This document shows, one piece after another, positions 1 through 6,035 of a stretch of 7,364 nt of DNA; positions within the stretch are counted from its first letter, which is position 1, and each line of letters begins with the position of its first letter. Below the pieces are notes generated by a model. It was not told the origin of the DNA, searched no databases, and was given only the letters and a program-made list of their open reading frames with translations. Location of the stretch: assembly GCA_038065175.1 (NCBI GenBank), contig JBBTRN010000001.1:1-7364 (forward strand), read 5' to 3'. Position numbers and translations under genes: made by a program. Source of the stretch: JBBTRN01 sp038065175 (lineage in GTDB: Bacteria; Patescibacteriota; Doudnabacteria; UBA920).

Positions 1-82
1 GTTCTCCCCTTGCAGTTAATACCTCGCCAGCTCTGCTGCGAGGAACCTTTATTTATGAGCCAAACTAATTAACCCTTTTGCC
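1..82 (-). promoter_or_regulatory. 5' untranslated region of an off-window leftward gene (probable)
   Basis: No gene is visible here. The stretch lies downstream of the leftward promoter at 232-260 and the repeat at 83-200. It contains a GC-rich hairpin: CCTCGC (22-27) pairs with GCGAGG (38-43), and AGC (29-31) pairs with GCT (35-37) around a TCT loop, with C28 bulged. On the minus strand, AAGGGGA (bases 5-11) resembles a Shine-Dalgarno sequence, so a start codon may lie just beyond base 1. The downstream gene is outside the window and cannot be identified. The hairpin could instead be an attenuator or the end of another dispersed repeat. Confidence 0.35.
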
Positions 83-200
83 GTCATTGCGAGGAGTGTC
101 CGCCGGAGGCGGATCTGCCTCAGGCACGACATCCGACGAAGCAATCTATTAAATAGCTTAGATTGCCGCGCCTTTCATCTGATTCAAGGCTCGCAATGAC
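83..200. repeat. 118-bp MITE-like inverted-repeat element, complete copy
   Basis: The element is bounded by perfect 11-bp terminal inverted repeats, GTCATTGCGAG (83-93) and CTCGCAATGAC (190-200). Inside are two further stems: TCCGCC/GGCGGA around GGA (99-113), and GCAATCT (141-147) with AGATTGC (160-166). It has no coding capacity. Repeats with GTCATTGCGAG ends and internal GCAATC stems are dispersed in many bacterial genomes, which is general knowledge rather than a search result. A second copy in the opposite orientation begins at 7330 and matches the reverse complement of 166-200 at all 35 visible bases. As RNA the element would fold into a strong multi-stem structure. Confidence 0.85.
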
Positions 201-260
201 ACTTTACCCGCTATGAGTTCTATATATGCTTATTCTACCAACCTTGGTTAAATCTGTAAA
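201..260 (-). promoter_or_regulatory. Leftward sigma70-type promoter and conserved leader
   Basis: On the minus strand, TTTACA (255-260) and TAGAAT (232-237) are separated by exactly 17 bp. Each hexamer matches the -35/-10 consensus at 5 of 6 positions. The predicted transcript starts near 225 and runs into the inverted repeat at 200. The 31 bases between the -10 and the repeat match, without gaps, the 31 bases between a TATAAT and the repeat copy at the right end (22 of 31 identical, 21 of the last 26). This conservation supports a functional promoter/leader module. Confidence 0.55.
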
Positions 261-263
261 ATG

Positions 264-300
264 GCTTAATTTAAGCAAAAAACAATTTTTTGTTCTTAAA
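264..300. repeat. AT-rich palindromes between divergent promoters
   Basis: TTTAAG (270-275) pairs with CTTAAA (295-300), and CAAAAAA (276-282) pairs with TTTTTTG (286-292). The result is a 13-bp stem with a 3-nt loop and a two-base bulge (293-294). An overlapping palindrome, GCTTAATTTAAGC, occupies 264-276. The structure fills the gap between the leftward -35 (255-260) and the rightward -35 (305-310). It could be an operator shared by the divergent promoters, or a bidirectional terminator remnant. A chance fold in AT-rich DNA is possible. Confidence 0.5.
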
Positions 301-304
301 ATAC

Positions 305-333
305 TTGACAAATATATGAATTTATGATATTAT
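305..333 (+). promoter_or_regulatory. Sigma70-type promoter of the sortase gene
   Basis: TTGACA (305-310, perfect) and TATTAT (328-333, 5 of 6) are separated by 17 bp. The predicted transcription start is near 340, only about 6 nt before the ATG at 346. The mRNA would therefore be leaderless or nearly so, which fits the absence of a Shine-Dalgarno sequence. Confidence 0.75.
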
Positions 334-345
334 TTTTTGTTATAT

Positions 346-1701
346 ATGATAAATAATGTCCAAAAAATTTATCCGGCTTCGAGTGATGAAGTGCTCAAAA
401 TGCTTAACCTAAAGCTTTCTGAAGGACAAGGCTCTGTTTTTCATGACGAAGAAATTTCTTCCGTAGAACCCGAACCGGCCGCGCTAAAACCGGAAATAAA
501 AAAAGCAGGCAACAACCACAAAGAGACATCCGAGGCCGGAGCCCCTTTAAAAAATCCTAGTCCTGCTTCCGGACTTAAAAATTTCTCCAAAACTATTTTG
601 CCTTACCTTCTCGTTTTCCTTGTTGGCTTGGTTATGTATTATTTCTTTTTTTCTAATACCTCTTTTAATTTAAATTCCGTAATAAAGCCAAAAGTGCAGG
701 AAAATGTTTTACCCTTAGCCGTAAAAGATACGGCTTTAATGGAATTACAAAAAGATTCTGAAACCCAAAAAGCATACGCAGCCTGGATTAGCCAGTACTA
801 TTTTGAGGTTTCAGATGCAGAGATAATTGACCCGAATGCCGACATTTCCGGAAACGGGCTTACGAATTTCCAGAAATTTTTGCTTGGGTTGAACCCCAAA
901 ACCTACGATACTTTAGGCACAGGATTGGCAGACAGCCAAACTATTGCTTTAGGCGTAAACCCCCTAACCGGCAGTGAGCTTTTGGCAGAGCAAAAAGAAA
1001 TTATTGAAAAATATTTTGACATGGAAATAATAAATAACCGCCTTGCGGTGGAAACCTTGCGCAGGAACGGGCTTGTCGCGGGCGAAAATATACTAAATTC
1101 ACAGGACAACAATTACAATTCCGGCAGCGCCCAAGCAGAAACTGCCAGGAACGGGGTTAAGCCTGTTTTTAGGCAATCCAGCCAGCCTGGGAATTCTCGC
1201 GTAAGCGGTTTTGATAATCCTGTAAATCCTGTTATTGCATCGGGCGATTTGAATTTGGAAACCCCCGGCCGCTTAGAAGTTCCGTCTTTGGGAGTTAATA
1301 CGCCCATAATTTGGACAAAGAATCCTAAAAATTTTGAAAAGGATTTGCAATTAGGCGTTGTGCATTATCCGGGCACTGCCGTGCCCGGCCAGGTTGGGAC
1401 CACTTATATTTCCGGCCATTCCAGCAATTATGTTTTTGCCCGGGGTAATTACAATACGGTGTTTTCCAAGTTAGGGGACTTGCCTGACAATTCTTCTTTT
1501 ATAATTACCGTGGTGCAGAAAAACGGCAAGGACGCGCGCTTCCACTATGTAGTAACGAACAGGAAGGAATACAGCCCAACAGACCAGGAGCAGTTCAGAA
1601 ATAGCGGGGAGTCAATTGTGGCTCTGTCTACCTGCTGGCCAGTGGGTTCAACCAAAAGTCGATTAGTGGTGTTTGGAAAGTTAACGCAAATTGAAAAGTA
1701 A
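346..1701 (+). CDS. Membrane-anchored sortase with TSP3-like calcium-binding repeats
   Basis: This 451-residue protein is a predicted cysteine transpeptidase that attaches surface proteins carrying a sorting signal to the envelope. Residues 1-84 are hydrophilic and probably cytosolic, and about 85-103 form one membrane segment. Residues 162-206 hold two degenerate thrombospondin type 3-like units; the first has the D-x-N-x-D-x-S pattern and ends in GLNP, the second ends in GVNP. The sortase domain spans about 308-448. Its catalytic residues are His358 (in TYISGHSS), Cys430 (in LSTCWP) and Arg439 (in KSRLVV). The His-Cys-Arg order and the LSTCWP context look most like class D/E-type sortases, but the class is not certain. 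The start at 346 was preferred over TTG 337 because it is ATG and fits the promoter at 305-333. The next gene is a likely substrate. No terminator is visible after the stop, so read-through into it is possible. Confidence 0.9.
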   Translation: MINNVQKIYPASSDEVLKMLNLKLSEGQGSVFHDEEISSVEPEPAALKPEIKKAGNNHKETSEAGAPLKNPSPASGLKNFSKTILPYLLVFLVGLVMYYFFFSNTSFNLNSVIKPKVQENVLPLAVKDTALMELQKDSETQKAYAAWISQYYFEVSDAEIIDPNADISGNGLTNFQKFLLGLNPKTYDTLGTGLADSQTIALGVNPLTGSELLAEQKEIIEKYFDMEIINNRLAVETLRRNGLVAGENILNSQDNNYNSGSAQAETARNGVKPVFRQSSQPGNSRVSGFDNPVNPVIASGDLNLETPGRLEVPSLGVNTPIIWTKNPKNFEKDLQLGVVHYPGTAVPGQVGTTYISGHSSNYVFARGNYNTVFSKLGDLPDNSSFIITVVQKNGKDARFHYVVTNRKEYSPTDQEQFRNSGESIVALSTCWPVGSTKSRLVVFGKLTQIEK

Positions 1702-1857
1702 AATTACCCATAAATAAAGCAAAAAATATCCGAGTAGATCCTTGACAAAATTATGATTTTTATTTATAATGTGGTGTTATAATTTATTTTTGTAGTTAGT
1801 TGCGGATTTCCGGTTGTTCAACGCAATCAGAAGTCAGCGTAACTAAAATAACGAAAA
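1702..1857 (+). promoter_or_regulatory. Consensus promoter and structured leader of the surface protein gene
   Basis: TTGACA (1742-1747) and TATAAT (1765-1770) are both perfect and 17 bp apart, predicting a start near 1777 and an 80-nt leader. A second TATAAT (1778-1783) lacks a matching -35. In the leader, TAGTTA (1793-1798) can pair with TAACTA (1840-1845). Inside that, TTGCG (1800-1804) can pair with CGCAA (1822-1826), and CGG (1803-1805) with CCG (1810-1812) as an alternative. No clear Shine-Dalgarno precedes ATG 1858; the bases just before it are A-rich. High-level independent expression of the surface protein is likely. Confidence 0.75.
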
Positions 1858-4800
1858 ATGCAATACATTAAATCACTTTTTGCAACAAAGGTAAGCGCTA
1901 CAGTCTTCATTGGCGTTTTCGCTGTGGTCGGATTAGTTTTAGCCGCAGCTCCAAGGCAAACATCTATCACAAAGGCTGAAAATTGCACTGGTGCGCCCAG
2001 TATTGCGACTCTAAACCCTTTTCCTGTCTCCTGGAATTCGCAGACTGGGAGCGACTGCACCGATGCTCCTGCAATTGCGGTAAGGAATGTTAATGGCGGC
2101 AGTTATGGGCAAAGCGCGGACGCGCAAAACGGCGATGAGCTTCGGGTAAGAATTTATGTACACAACGGCGCCCAGCAAGGCCTGGATTATAACCAGACTA
2201 CTGCTTTTTCCGTGGAGGGCGGAGTTAGTATTTCCGGTAGCCAAATTAGCACGGATTTTGACGGCACCCACGCGGACGGTTCCCTAACCAATACCGTTTA
2301 CGGGAGTGTTTTTGTAAATATCCCGAACGGGAGTTCCCTGGAAATTATCCCCGGAAGCGAAGAATTTTATGATTACCAGGCAAACCGCATTTCCGGCTTC
2401 GCCAATTTAAATTCCAGCAGCGGATATTTTTCCATGGGCGACATGCAGGCCTGCTTTGAATTTTCCAAGTTTTTTGTTTTTAGGGTAAGAGTTGTTACTC
2501 CGCAGTCTTTTGTTCAGCCCAGCGGGCAAATTTCGGCTGAACTCGGCGGACGAGTTAGCGGGCAGTGTTTATACAACGGGAATATTATTTGGTCAACCGA
2601 GCATACCAATAGCGTGGAAGTTACGGTTAGGGGTCCAGAAACCGGCAACGAAACCGTGTTTGCGGCAAACCCCAATGGCAGCGGCGAAACCCCCTGGCTT
2701 TCTCCAAACCAAAATTATCGTTTTACTTTATGGGACACTACTTCCGGCCAAAGAGTGTATTTGAGTGAAACTTGGCTTCAGGTTGGCAATTTAAATTGCG
2801 AAACAACCCCTCAGCCAGCTGAACCAGCCACGGGAAGTATTTCCGCTGTTTTAGGCAGCGCTATCCGGTCCCAGTGCTTGTACAATGGTACTGTTACCTG
2901 GTCCACCCAAAATTCTTCTGAAGTAGAAGTAACTGTCAGGGACCCGGTAGATGGCCGCGAAATTACTCATTCCGGAGATTTGTATGGAACCAGCCAAACT
3001 CCTTGGCTCGAACCAAACAAGAACTACAGATTTACTTTGTGGAATATAGTCAGCGGTCAAAGGCAGTATTTAAGCGAAACCTGGCTGACTATTCCTAATT
3101 TAAGTTGTGGCGAAGAAATTCCGCCGGTTGTGCCCAATGTCGTTTGCAGTCCTAAATACCAAACTACCGAGCCTTATTCCACGGCAAGTTTTACCGCCAC
3201 GGGCGGCGACGGGAATTACAGCTGGACATCACCTAACGATACCCTGCAGGATGACGGCTACCATTTAGGCAGAAATTTCCAGACTACCTGGGCGACTAAC
3301 GGCAGAAAAACTGTCACAGTCCAGAGCGCGGGCAAAAGCGATACTTGCGAAGTCGAAGTTTCCACTCCGGCGCCTTTAGTTTGCTCGCCTTTGAATCAAA
3401 CCGCGCAAAGAGACCAGAATGTGGTCCTAACCGCGAGCGGCGGCGTGGGCGATTACAGGTGGACAGTTTTAGAGGGCAGCCCCCAGGTGGGCACTGGCTC
3501 CAGCTTTACAACTAAATTTTCTTACACAGGCAACTTTAGGGTAGCTTTGCACAGCGGCAGCCAGACAGTTTATTGCAATATAAACACCGTTTCCACTCCT
3601 CCGCCTCCACCTTTACCTCCTCCTCTGGTTTGCCCTTTAGGCGCAGTGAGCATTAGCCCGACACTTATATATATAAATGATTTTTCCACAGCGTCGGCTC
3701 CTTCGGGCTGGACCGGCGGCGGATTCTCTTCCAGCAACGGGGCAGTTGCTAATATAATTGACGGAACTAGAGGTACTTCTGTAAAAGGTTTTGCAGTTGG
3801 TTCGGCTTCCATTTCAGGGCAAGGCTGGACAGCCCCCAGCGGCGCGGTAAACTGCCCGTTGTCGCCTGCAGTAATTACAGTAAGACAGCATACAACTAAC
3901 CCTCCGGCAGAGCTTGTATGCAGCCCGTCAAATCAAAATACCAGCATCAACCAAAACGCAGCCTTTTCAGTTTTGGGCGGAACCGGGGTTTACTCCTGGT
4001 CTGCTCCGCAAGCGAACCCAACCTCCGGCTCTGGCAGTAATTTCGCGGCTAAATATTCGAGCCCCGGGAGCAAAGCCGTGACAGTCACGAGCGGAAGCCA
4101 GAGCAGGGTTTGTAATGTCTATGTAAACGAACCTCCGGCTGCCGGCCAGCCTAATTTAGTTATAACTAAATTGGTGAAAAATTTGGGCTCTAGCCAGACT
4201 ACGGGTTTTGGAAGCGCGATCAATGCCAAACTGAATGACATTGTCCAGTATGAAATCGTGGTAAGCAATAACGGCAACGAGGACGCGAGCGCGGTAGTAG
4301 TGAGCGATTCCAGTATAATCAACAGCAACGCCACTAACTTTAGCGTGAGCCGCGCCTACCAGGGTTCGCTTTTGAGCGGAATCCACTTGGGCACTTTAGC
4401 CCAGGGCGCTTCCGTTACCATCCGCTACAGCGCGCGCGTTACAATTGAGCAGGGTGAAATTAGGAACATAGCTTCAATTTCAGCAAACAATGCTTCGTCT
4501 AAACAGGCAATAGCAATTGTTAATGTAGCTAAAGATATCCCGCCCGCTAACACAACCGGCGGCAACTGCAACAATAGCAATAATTCCTGCAACACCAACA
4601 CGAATACCAGCACAGGCACAAATACAAATTCGAATAACAGCTCTAACCAGAGCAATCAGACCAACATCAACGGCAACAACAACACTTTAACTAACACCAA
4701 CCAGAATTGCGTAAATAATTCCTGCAATAATACCAACATTGTTTATATTTCCACAACCGGAAGCACTGTGCCGGGGAATGATTACCGTCAGTTAGCAATT

Positions 4801-5694
4801 ACCAAATTAGTAAGAAACTTAAACGGCGGCGCATTTACGAACAGCGTGAGCCTTAATAACAACGAAATTGTTGAATTTGAAGTGGTCGTTAGGAATACCG
4901 GCAACCAGGTCGTGAATAACGCGCAAATGACCGACACTTGGACCGGCTCTTTAAGCTTGGTTTCCGGCAGCGTTCGGGTAGATGGCAGTTATTACAGCGA
5001 TAACTTGAATAATATCAGCCTCGGCAACATGCTTTCCGGCCAGCAAAAACGAATAACTTTTCAGGCCAGGGTGAATGTGGGATCTAACCAAAGCATTCAG
5101 AACACAGCGCGCGCCTGGGGTGATTCTGCTTCCCAAGTGCAGGACGATGCCTGGGTGTTTGTCCAGGGTGGTAATGTGCAGGGAGGCAATGTCAGCCTGG
5201 TTTATTCTAAGCGCGCGAAAAATGATACCAAGAATGCCGACGCGACTACTGTAATAGCAAGCAAAGAAGATTTCATTACCTATACCCTAACTGTGGCTAA
5301 TACAGGCAATGCCCCGGCAAACAGCTTTATTATTACCGATGACCTGTCCCAGGTTCTGCCTTACGCGGACATGGTGGACAACGGCGGCGGTATATTAAGC
5401 GGTAATGTGATTTCCTATCCCGGAATTACTGTGCCTTCAGGGGGTTCGGTTAGTAAGAGCTTTAAAGTAAGGGTTAAATATAGCCTGGCTTCCAATCTGT
5501 CTTACACAATGACCAACACTTACGGCAATACCATTACCGTAAGGATTAATACTCCCCAAGTTTTAGGCACGTTTGTGGCGCCTAAAACCGGCGGGCCAAG
5601 CGTGGCCGCGGCTTCTATTTTTGGCAGCTTAATTGCCGGCGTTTTGGGGGTCGTAAGAAACAGAAGGAAAGTTTGGGAATTGATTTGGGACTAA
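1858..5694 (+). CDS. Large modular cell-surface protein with Ig-like and DUF11-like repeats and an APKTGG sorting signal
   Basis: This 1278-residue protein is probably exported and anchored to the envelope, possibly as an adhesin or stalk. Residues 1-31 form a signal peptide: Lys5 and Lys11, then a hydrophobic stretch from about 13 to 29. Residues 221-418 hold two tandem units with a 103-residue period. About 427-757 contain Ig/PKD-like modules, most starting with a CSPxxQ motif (Cys430, Cys509, Cys688) and carrying a GGxGxYxW core. A Pro-rich hinge (581-589) and a divergent module (591-676) lie among them. Three DUF11-like modules follow (766-890, 979-1104, 1112-1230), with an Asn/Thr-rich linker at 898-960 between the first two. 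The C-terminus has APKTGG (1241-1246), a hydrophobic segment (about 1248-1266) and a basic tail (RNRRK). The adjacent sortase is the likely processing enzyme. The ligand or function is unknown. Confidence 0.9.
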   Translation: MQYIKSLFATKVSATVFIGVFAVVGLVLAAAPRQTSITKAENCTGAPSIATLNPFPVSWNSQTGSDCTDAPAIAVRNVNGGSYGQSADAQNGDELRVRIYVHNGAQQGLDYNQTTAFSVEGGVSISGSQISTDFDGTHADGSLTNTVYGSVFVNIPNGSSLEIIPGSEEFYDYQANRISGFANLNSSSGYFSMGDMQACFEFSKFFVFRVRVVTPQSFVQPSGQISAELGGRVSGQCLYNGNIIWSTEHTNSVEVTVRGPETGNETVFAANPNGSGETPWLSPNQNYRFTLWDTTSGQRVYLSETWLQVGNLNCETTPQPAEPATGSISAVLGSAIRSQCLYNGTVTWSTQNSSEVEVTVRDPVDGREITHSGDLYGTSQTPWLEPNKNYRFTLWNIVSGQRQYLSETWLTIPNLSCGEEIPPVVPNVVCSPKYQTTEPYSTASFTATGGDGNYSWTSPNDTLQDDGYHLGRNFQTTWATNGRKTVTVQSAGKSDTCEVEVSTPAPLVCSPLNQTAQRDQNVVLTASGGVGDYRWTVLEGSPQVGTGSSFTTKFSYTGNFRVALHSGSQTVYCNINTVSTPPPPPLPPPLVCPLGAVSISPTLIYINDFSTASAPSGWTGGGFSSSNGAVANIIDGTRGTSVKGFAVGSASISGQGWTAPSGAVNCPLSPAVITVRQHTTNPPAELVCSPSNQNTSINQNAAFSVLGGTGVYSWSAPQANPTSGSGSNFAAKYSSPGSKAVTVTSGSQSRVCNVYVNEPPAAGQPNLVITKLVKNLGSSQTTGFGSAINAKLNDIVQYEIVVSNNGNEDASAVVVSDSSIINSNATNFSVSRAYQGSLLSGIHLGTLAQGASVTIRYSARVTIEQGEIRNIASISANNASSKQAIAIVNVAKDIPPANTTGGNCNNSNNSCNTNTNTSTGTNTNSNNSSNQSNQTNINGNNNTLTNTNQNCVNNSCNNTNIVYISTTGSTVPGNDYRQLAITKLVRNLNGGAFTNSVSLNNNEIVEFEVVVRNTGNQVVNNAQMTDTWTGSLSLVSGSVRVDGSYYSDNLNNISLGNMLSGQQKRITFQARVNVGSNQSIQNTARAWGDSASQVQDDAWVFVQGGNVQGGNVSLVYSKRAKNDTKNADATTVIASKEDFITYTLTVANTGNAPANSFIITDDLSQVLPYADMVDNGGGILSGNVISYPGITVPSGGSVSKSFKVRVKYSLASNLSYTMTNTYGNTITVRINTPQVLGTFVAPKTGGPSVAAASIFGSLIAGVLGVVRNRRKVWELIWD
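2524..3108 (+). repeat. Two 103-residue tandem repeats within the surface protein
   Basis: Unit 1 starts at residue 223 (GQISAELG) and unit 2 at residue 326 (GSISAVLG). Shared landmarks sit exactly 103 residues apart: the Cys in QCLYNG (237 and 340), TPWL (278 and 381), NYRFTLW, YLSETWL, and the closing Cys (314 and 417). The proteins are clearly homologous while synonymous sites differ widely, so this is an old duplication rather than a recent one. Each unit probably folds as a beta-sandwich closed by a disulfide. I do not recognise a named family. Confidence 0.85.
4549..4737 (+). other. Asn/Thr/Ser-rich linker with paired cysteines inside the surface protein
   Basis: Residues 898-960 are dominated by Asn, Thr and Ser and carry no charged residue. 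Cysteine pairs bracket the tract: Cys904/Cys911 at the start and Cys951/Cys956 at the end, both in NC...NNSC contexts. It separates the first and second DUF11-like modules. It is probably an extended, flexible or O/N-glycosylated spacer whose ends may be clamped by disulfides; that part is inference. Confidence 0.75.
5578..5694 (+). other. C-terminal cell-wall sorting signal (APKTGG type)
   Basis: The last 38 residues have the three-part layout of a sortase substrate. First is the LPXTG-like pentapeptide APKTG (1241-1245), followed by a second Gly. Next comes a hydrophobic stretch (about 1248-1266), then a basic tail (RNRRK, 1267-1271). Cleavage would be expected between Thr1244 and Gly1245. 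The first position is Ala rather than Leu, so the adjacent sortase may have matching specificity. Confidence 0.75.
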
Positions 5695-5716
5695 TAGATC
5701 ACAAATACACAGATAG

Positions 5717-5750
5717 CAAAGGGCGCCCGCCTAAAGGCGGGCGCCCTTTG
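5717..5750. terminator. Strong GC-rich hairpin after the surface protein gene
   Basis: GGGCGCCCGCC (5721-5731) and GGCGGGCGCCC (5736-5746) form a perfect 11-bp stem around a TAAA loop. CAAA (5717-5720) and TTTG (5747-5750) extend it to 15 bp. Only three T residues follow, so termination may be partial or depend on the second hairpin downstream. It may also act as an mRNA 3'-end stabiliser. Confidence 0.75.
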
Positions 5751-5837
5751 GCAGGTAAAGCGTTTGTGGATATTTTATGTTTGCCAAAAGGATTGATTAG
5801 GTATACGATAAAATCAAATACAGACAGAAACAAACAG

Positions 5838-5876
5838 ACAGCCAAATTTTATCGAAAATCGGCTGTTTTATTTTAT
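5838..5876 (+). terminator. Intrinsic terminator
   Basis: ACAGCC (5838-5843) pairs with GGCTGT (5861-5866), and ATTTT (5846-5850) pairs with AAAAT (5855-5859) around an ATCG loop. TTTATTTTAT follows immediately. It lies 144 bases after the stop of the surface protein gene and isolates that unit from the epimerase gene. Bases 5751-5837 between the two hairpins hold no supported gene. Confidence 0.8.
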
Positions 5877-5882
5877 AAATAA

Positions 5883-6028
5883 ATCGAATCTGCGAAGTTA
5901 GACCCCGGTACCACTCGCTCGGATGTTCATCCGCTCGGGTACGGGGCAAGCGAATCATCGAATAACTGCGAATTTACGAATTCGTTATTCGTAGGGATTC
6001 GTAAATTCGTTCCATTCGTTGATTCGAT
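5883..6028. repeat. Compound palindromic element next to the epimerase start
   Basis: The ends are ATCGAATC (5883-5890) and its inverse GATTCGAT (6021-6028). Hairpin A: CCCC (5903-5906) pairs with GGGG (5943-5946), GTACC (5908-5912) with GGTAC (5938-5942), and CGGAT (5920-5924) with ATCCG (5929-5933). Hairpin B (5951-6026): CGAATCA pairs with TGATTCG, CGAAT (5959-5963) with ATTCG (6014-6018), and a perfect 13-bp stem joins 5969-5981 to 5997-6009. It has no convincing coding content and ends 7 bases before the ATG at 6036. It looks like a MITE/REP-type dispersed repeat, and it displaces any normal ribosome binding site or nearby promoter. Confidence 0.75.
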
Positions 6029-6035
6029 GTAGTAT

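Noticed and set aside
337..345. TTG start three codons upstream of the sortase ATG
   Set aside because: It falls at or before the predicted transcription start, and ATG 346 is a better start with the same frame.
1778..1783. Second TATAAT downstream of the consensus -10 of the surface protein gene
   Set aside because: No -35 hexamer lies at suitable spacing; TTGACA at 1742 pairs at exactly 17 bp with 1765-1770.
2492..2764. 90-codon plus-strand frame and several 60-90 codon minus-strand frames across the surface protein gene
   Set aside because: They overlap a long gene with clear domain repeats and show no family motifs.
4549..4737. Asn-rich repeats as a CRISPR array or tandem DNA repeat
   Set aside because: There are no regularly spaced identical repeats; the periodicity comes from AAC/AAT codons.
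5673..5882. 69-codon plus-strand frame after the surface protein gene
   Set aside because: It starts inside the surface protein gene and is encoded largely by the two terminator hairpins.
6029..6035. TAGTAT as the -10 of the epimerase gene
   Set aside because: It abuts the ATG so transcription would start inside the coding region, and no good -35 lies upstream. It would only make sense if Met58 at 6207 were the sole start.
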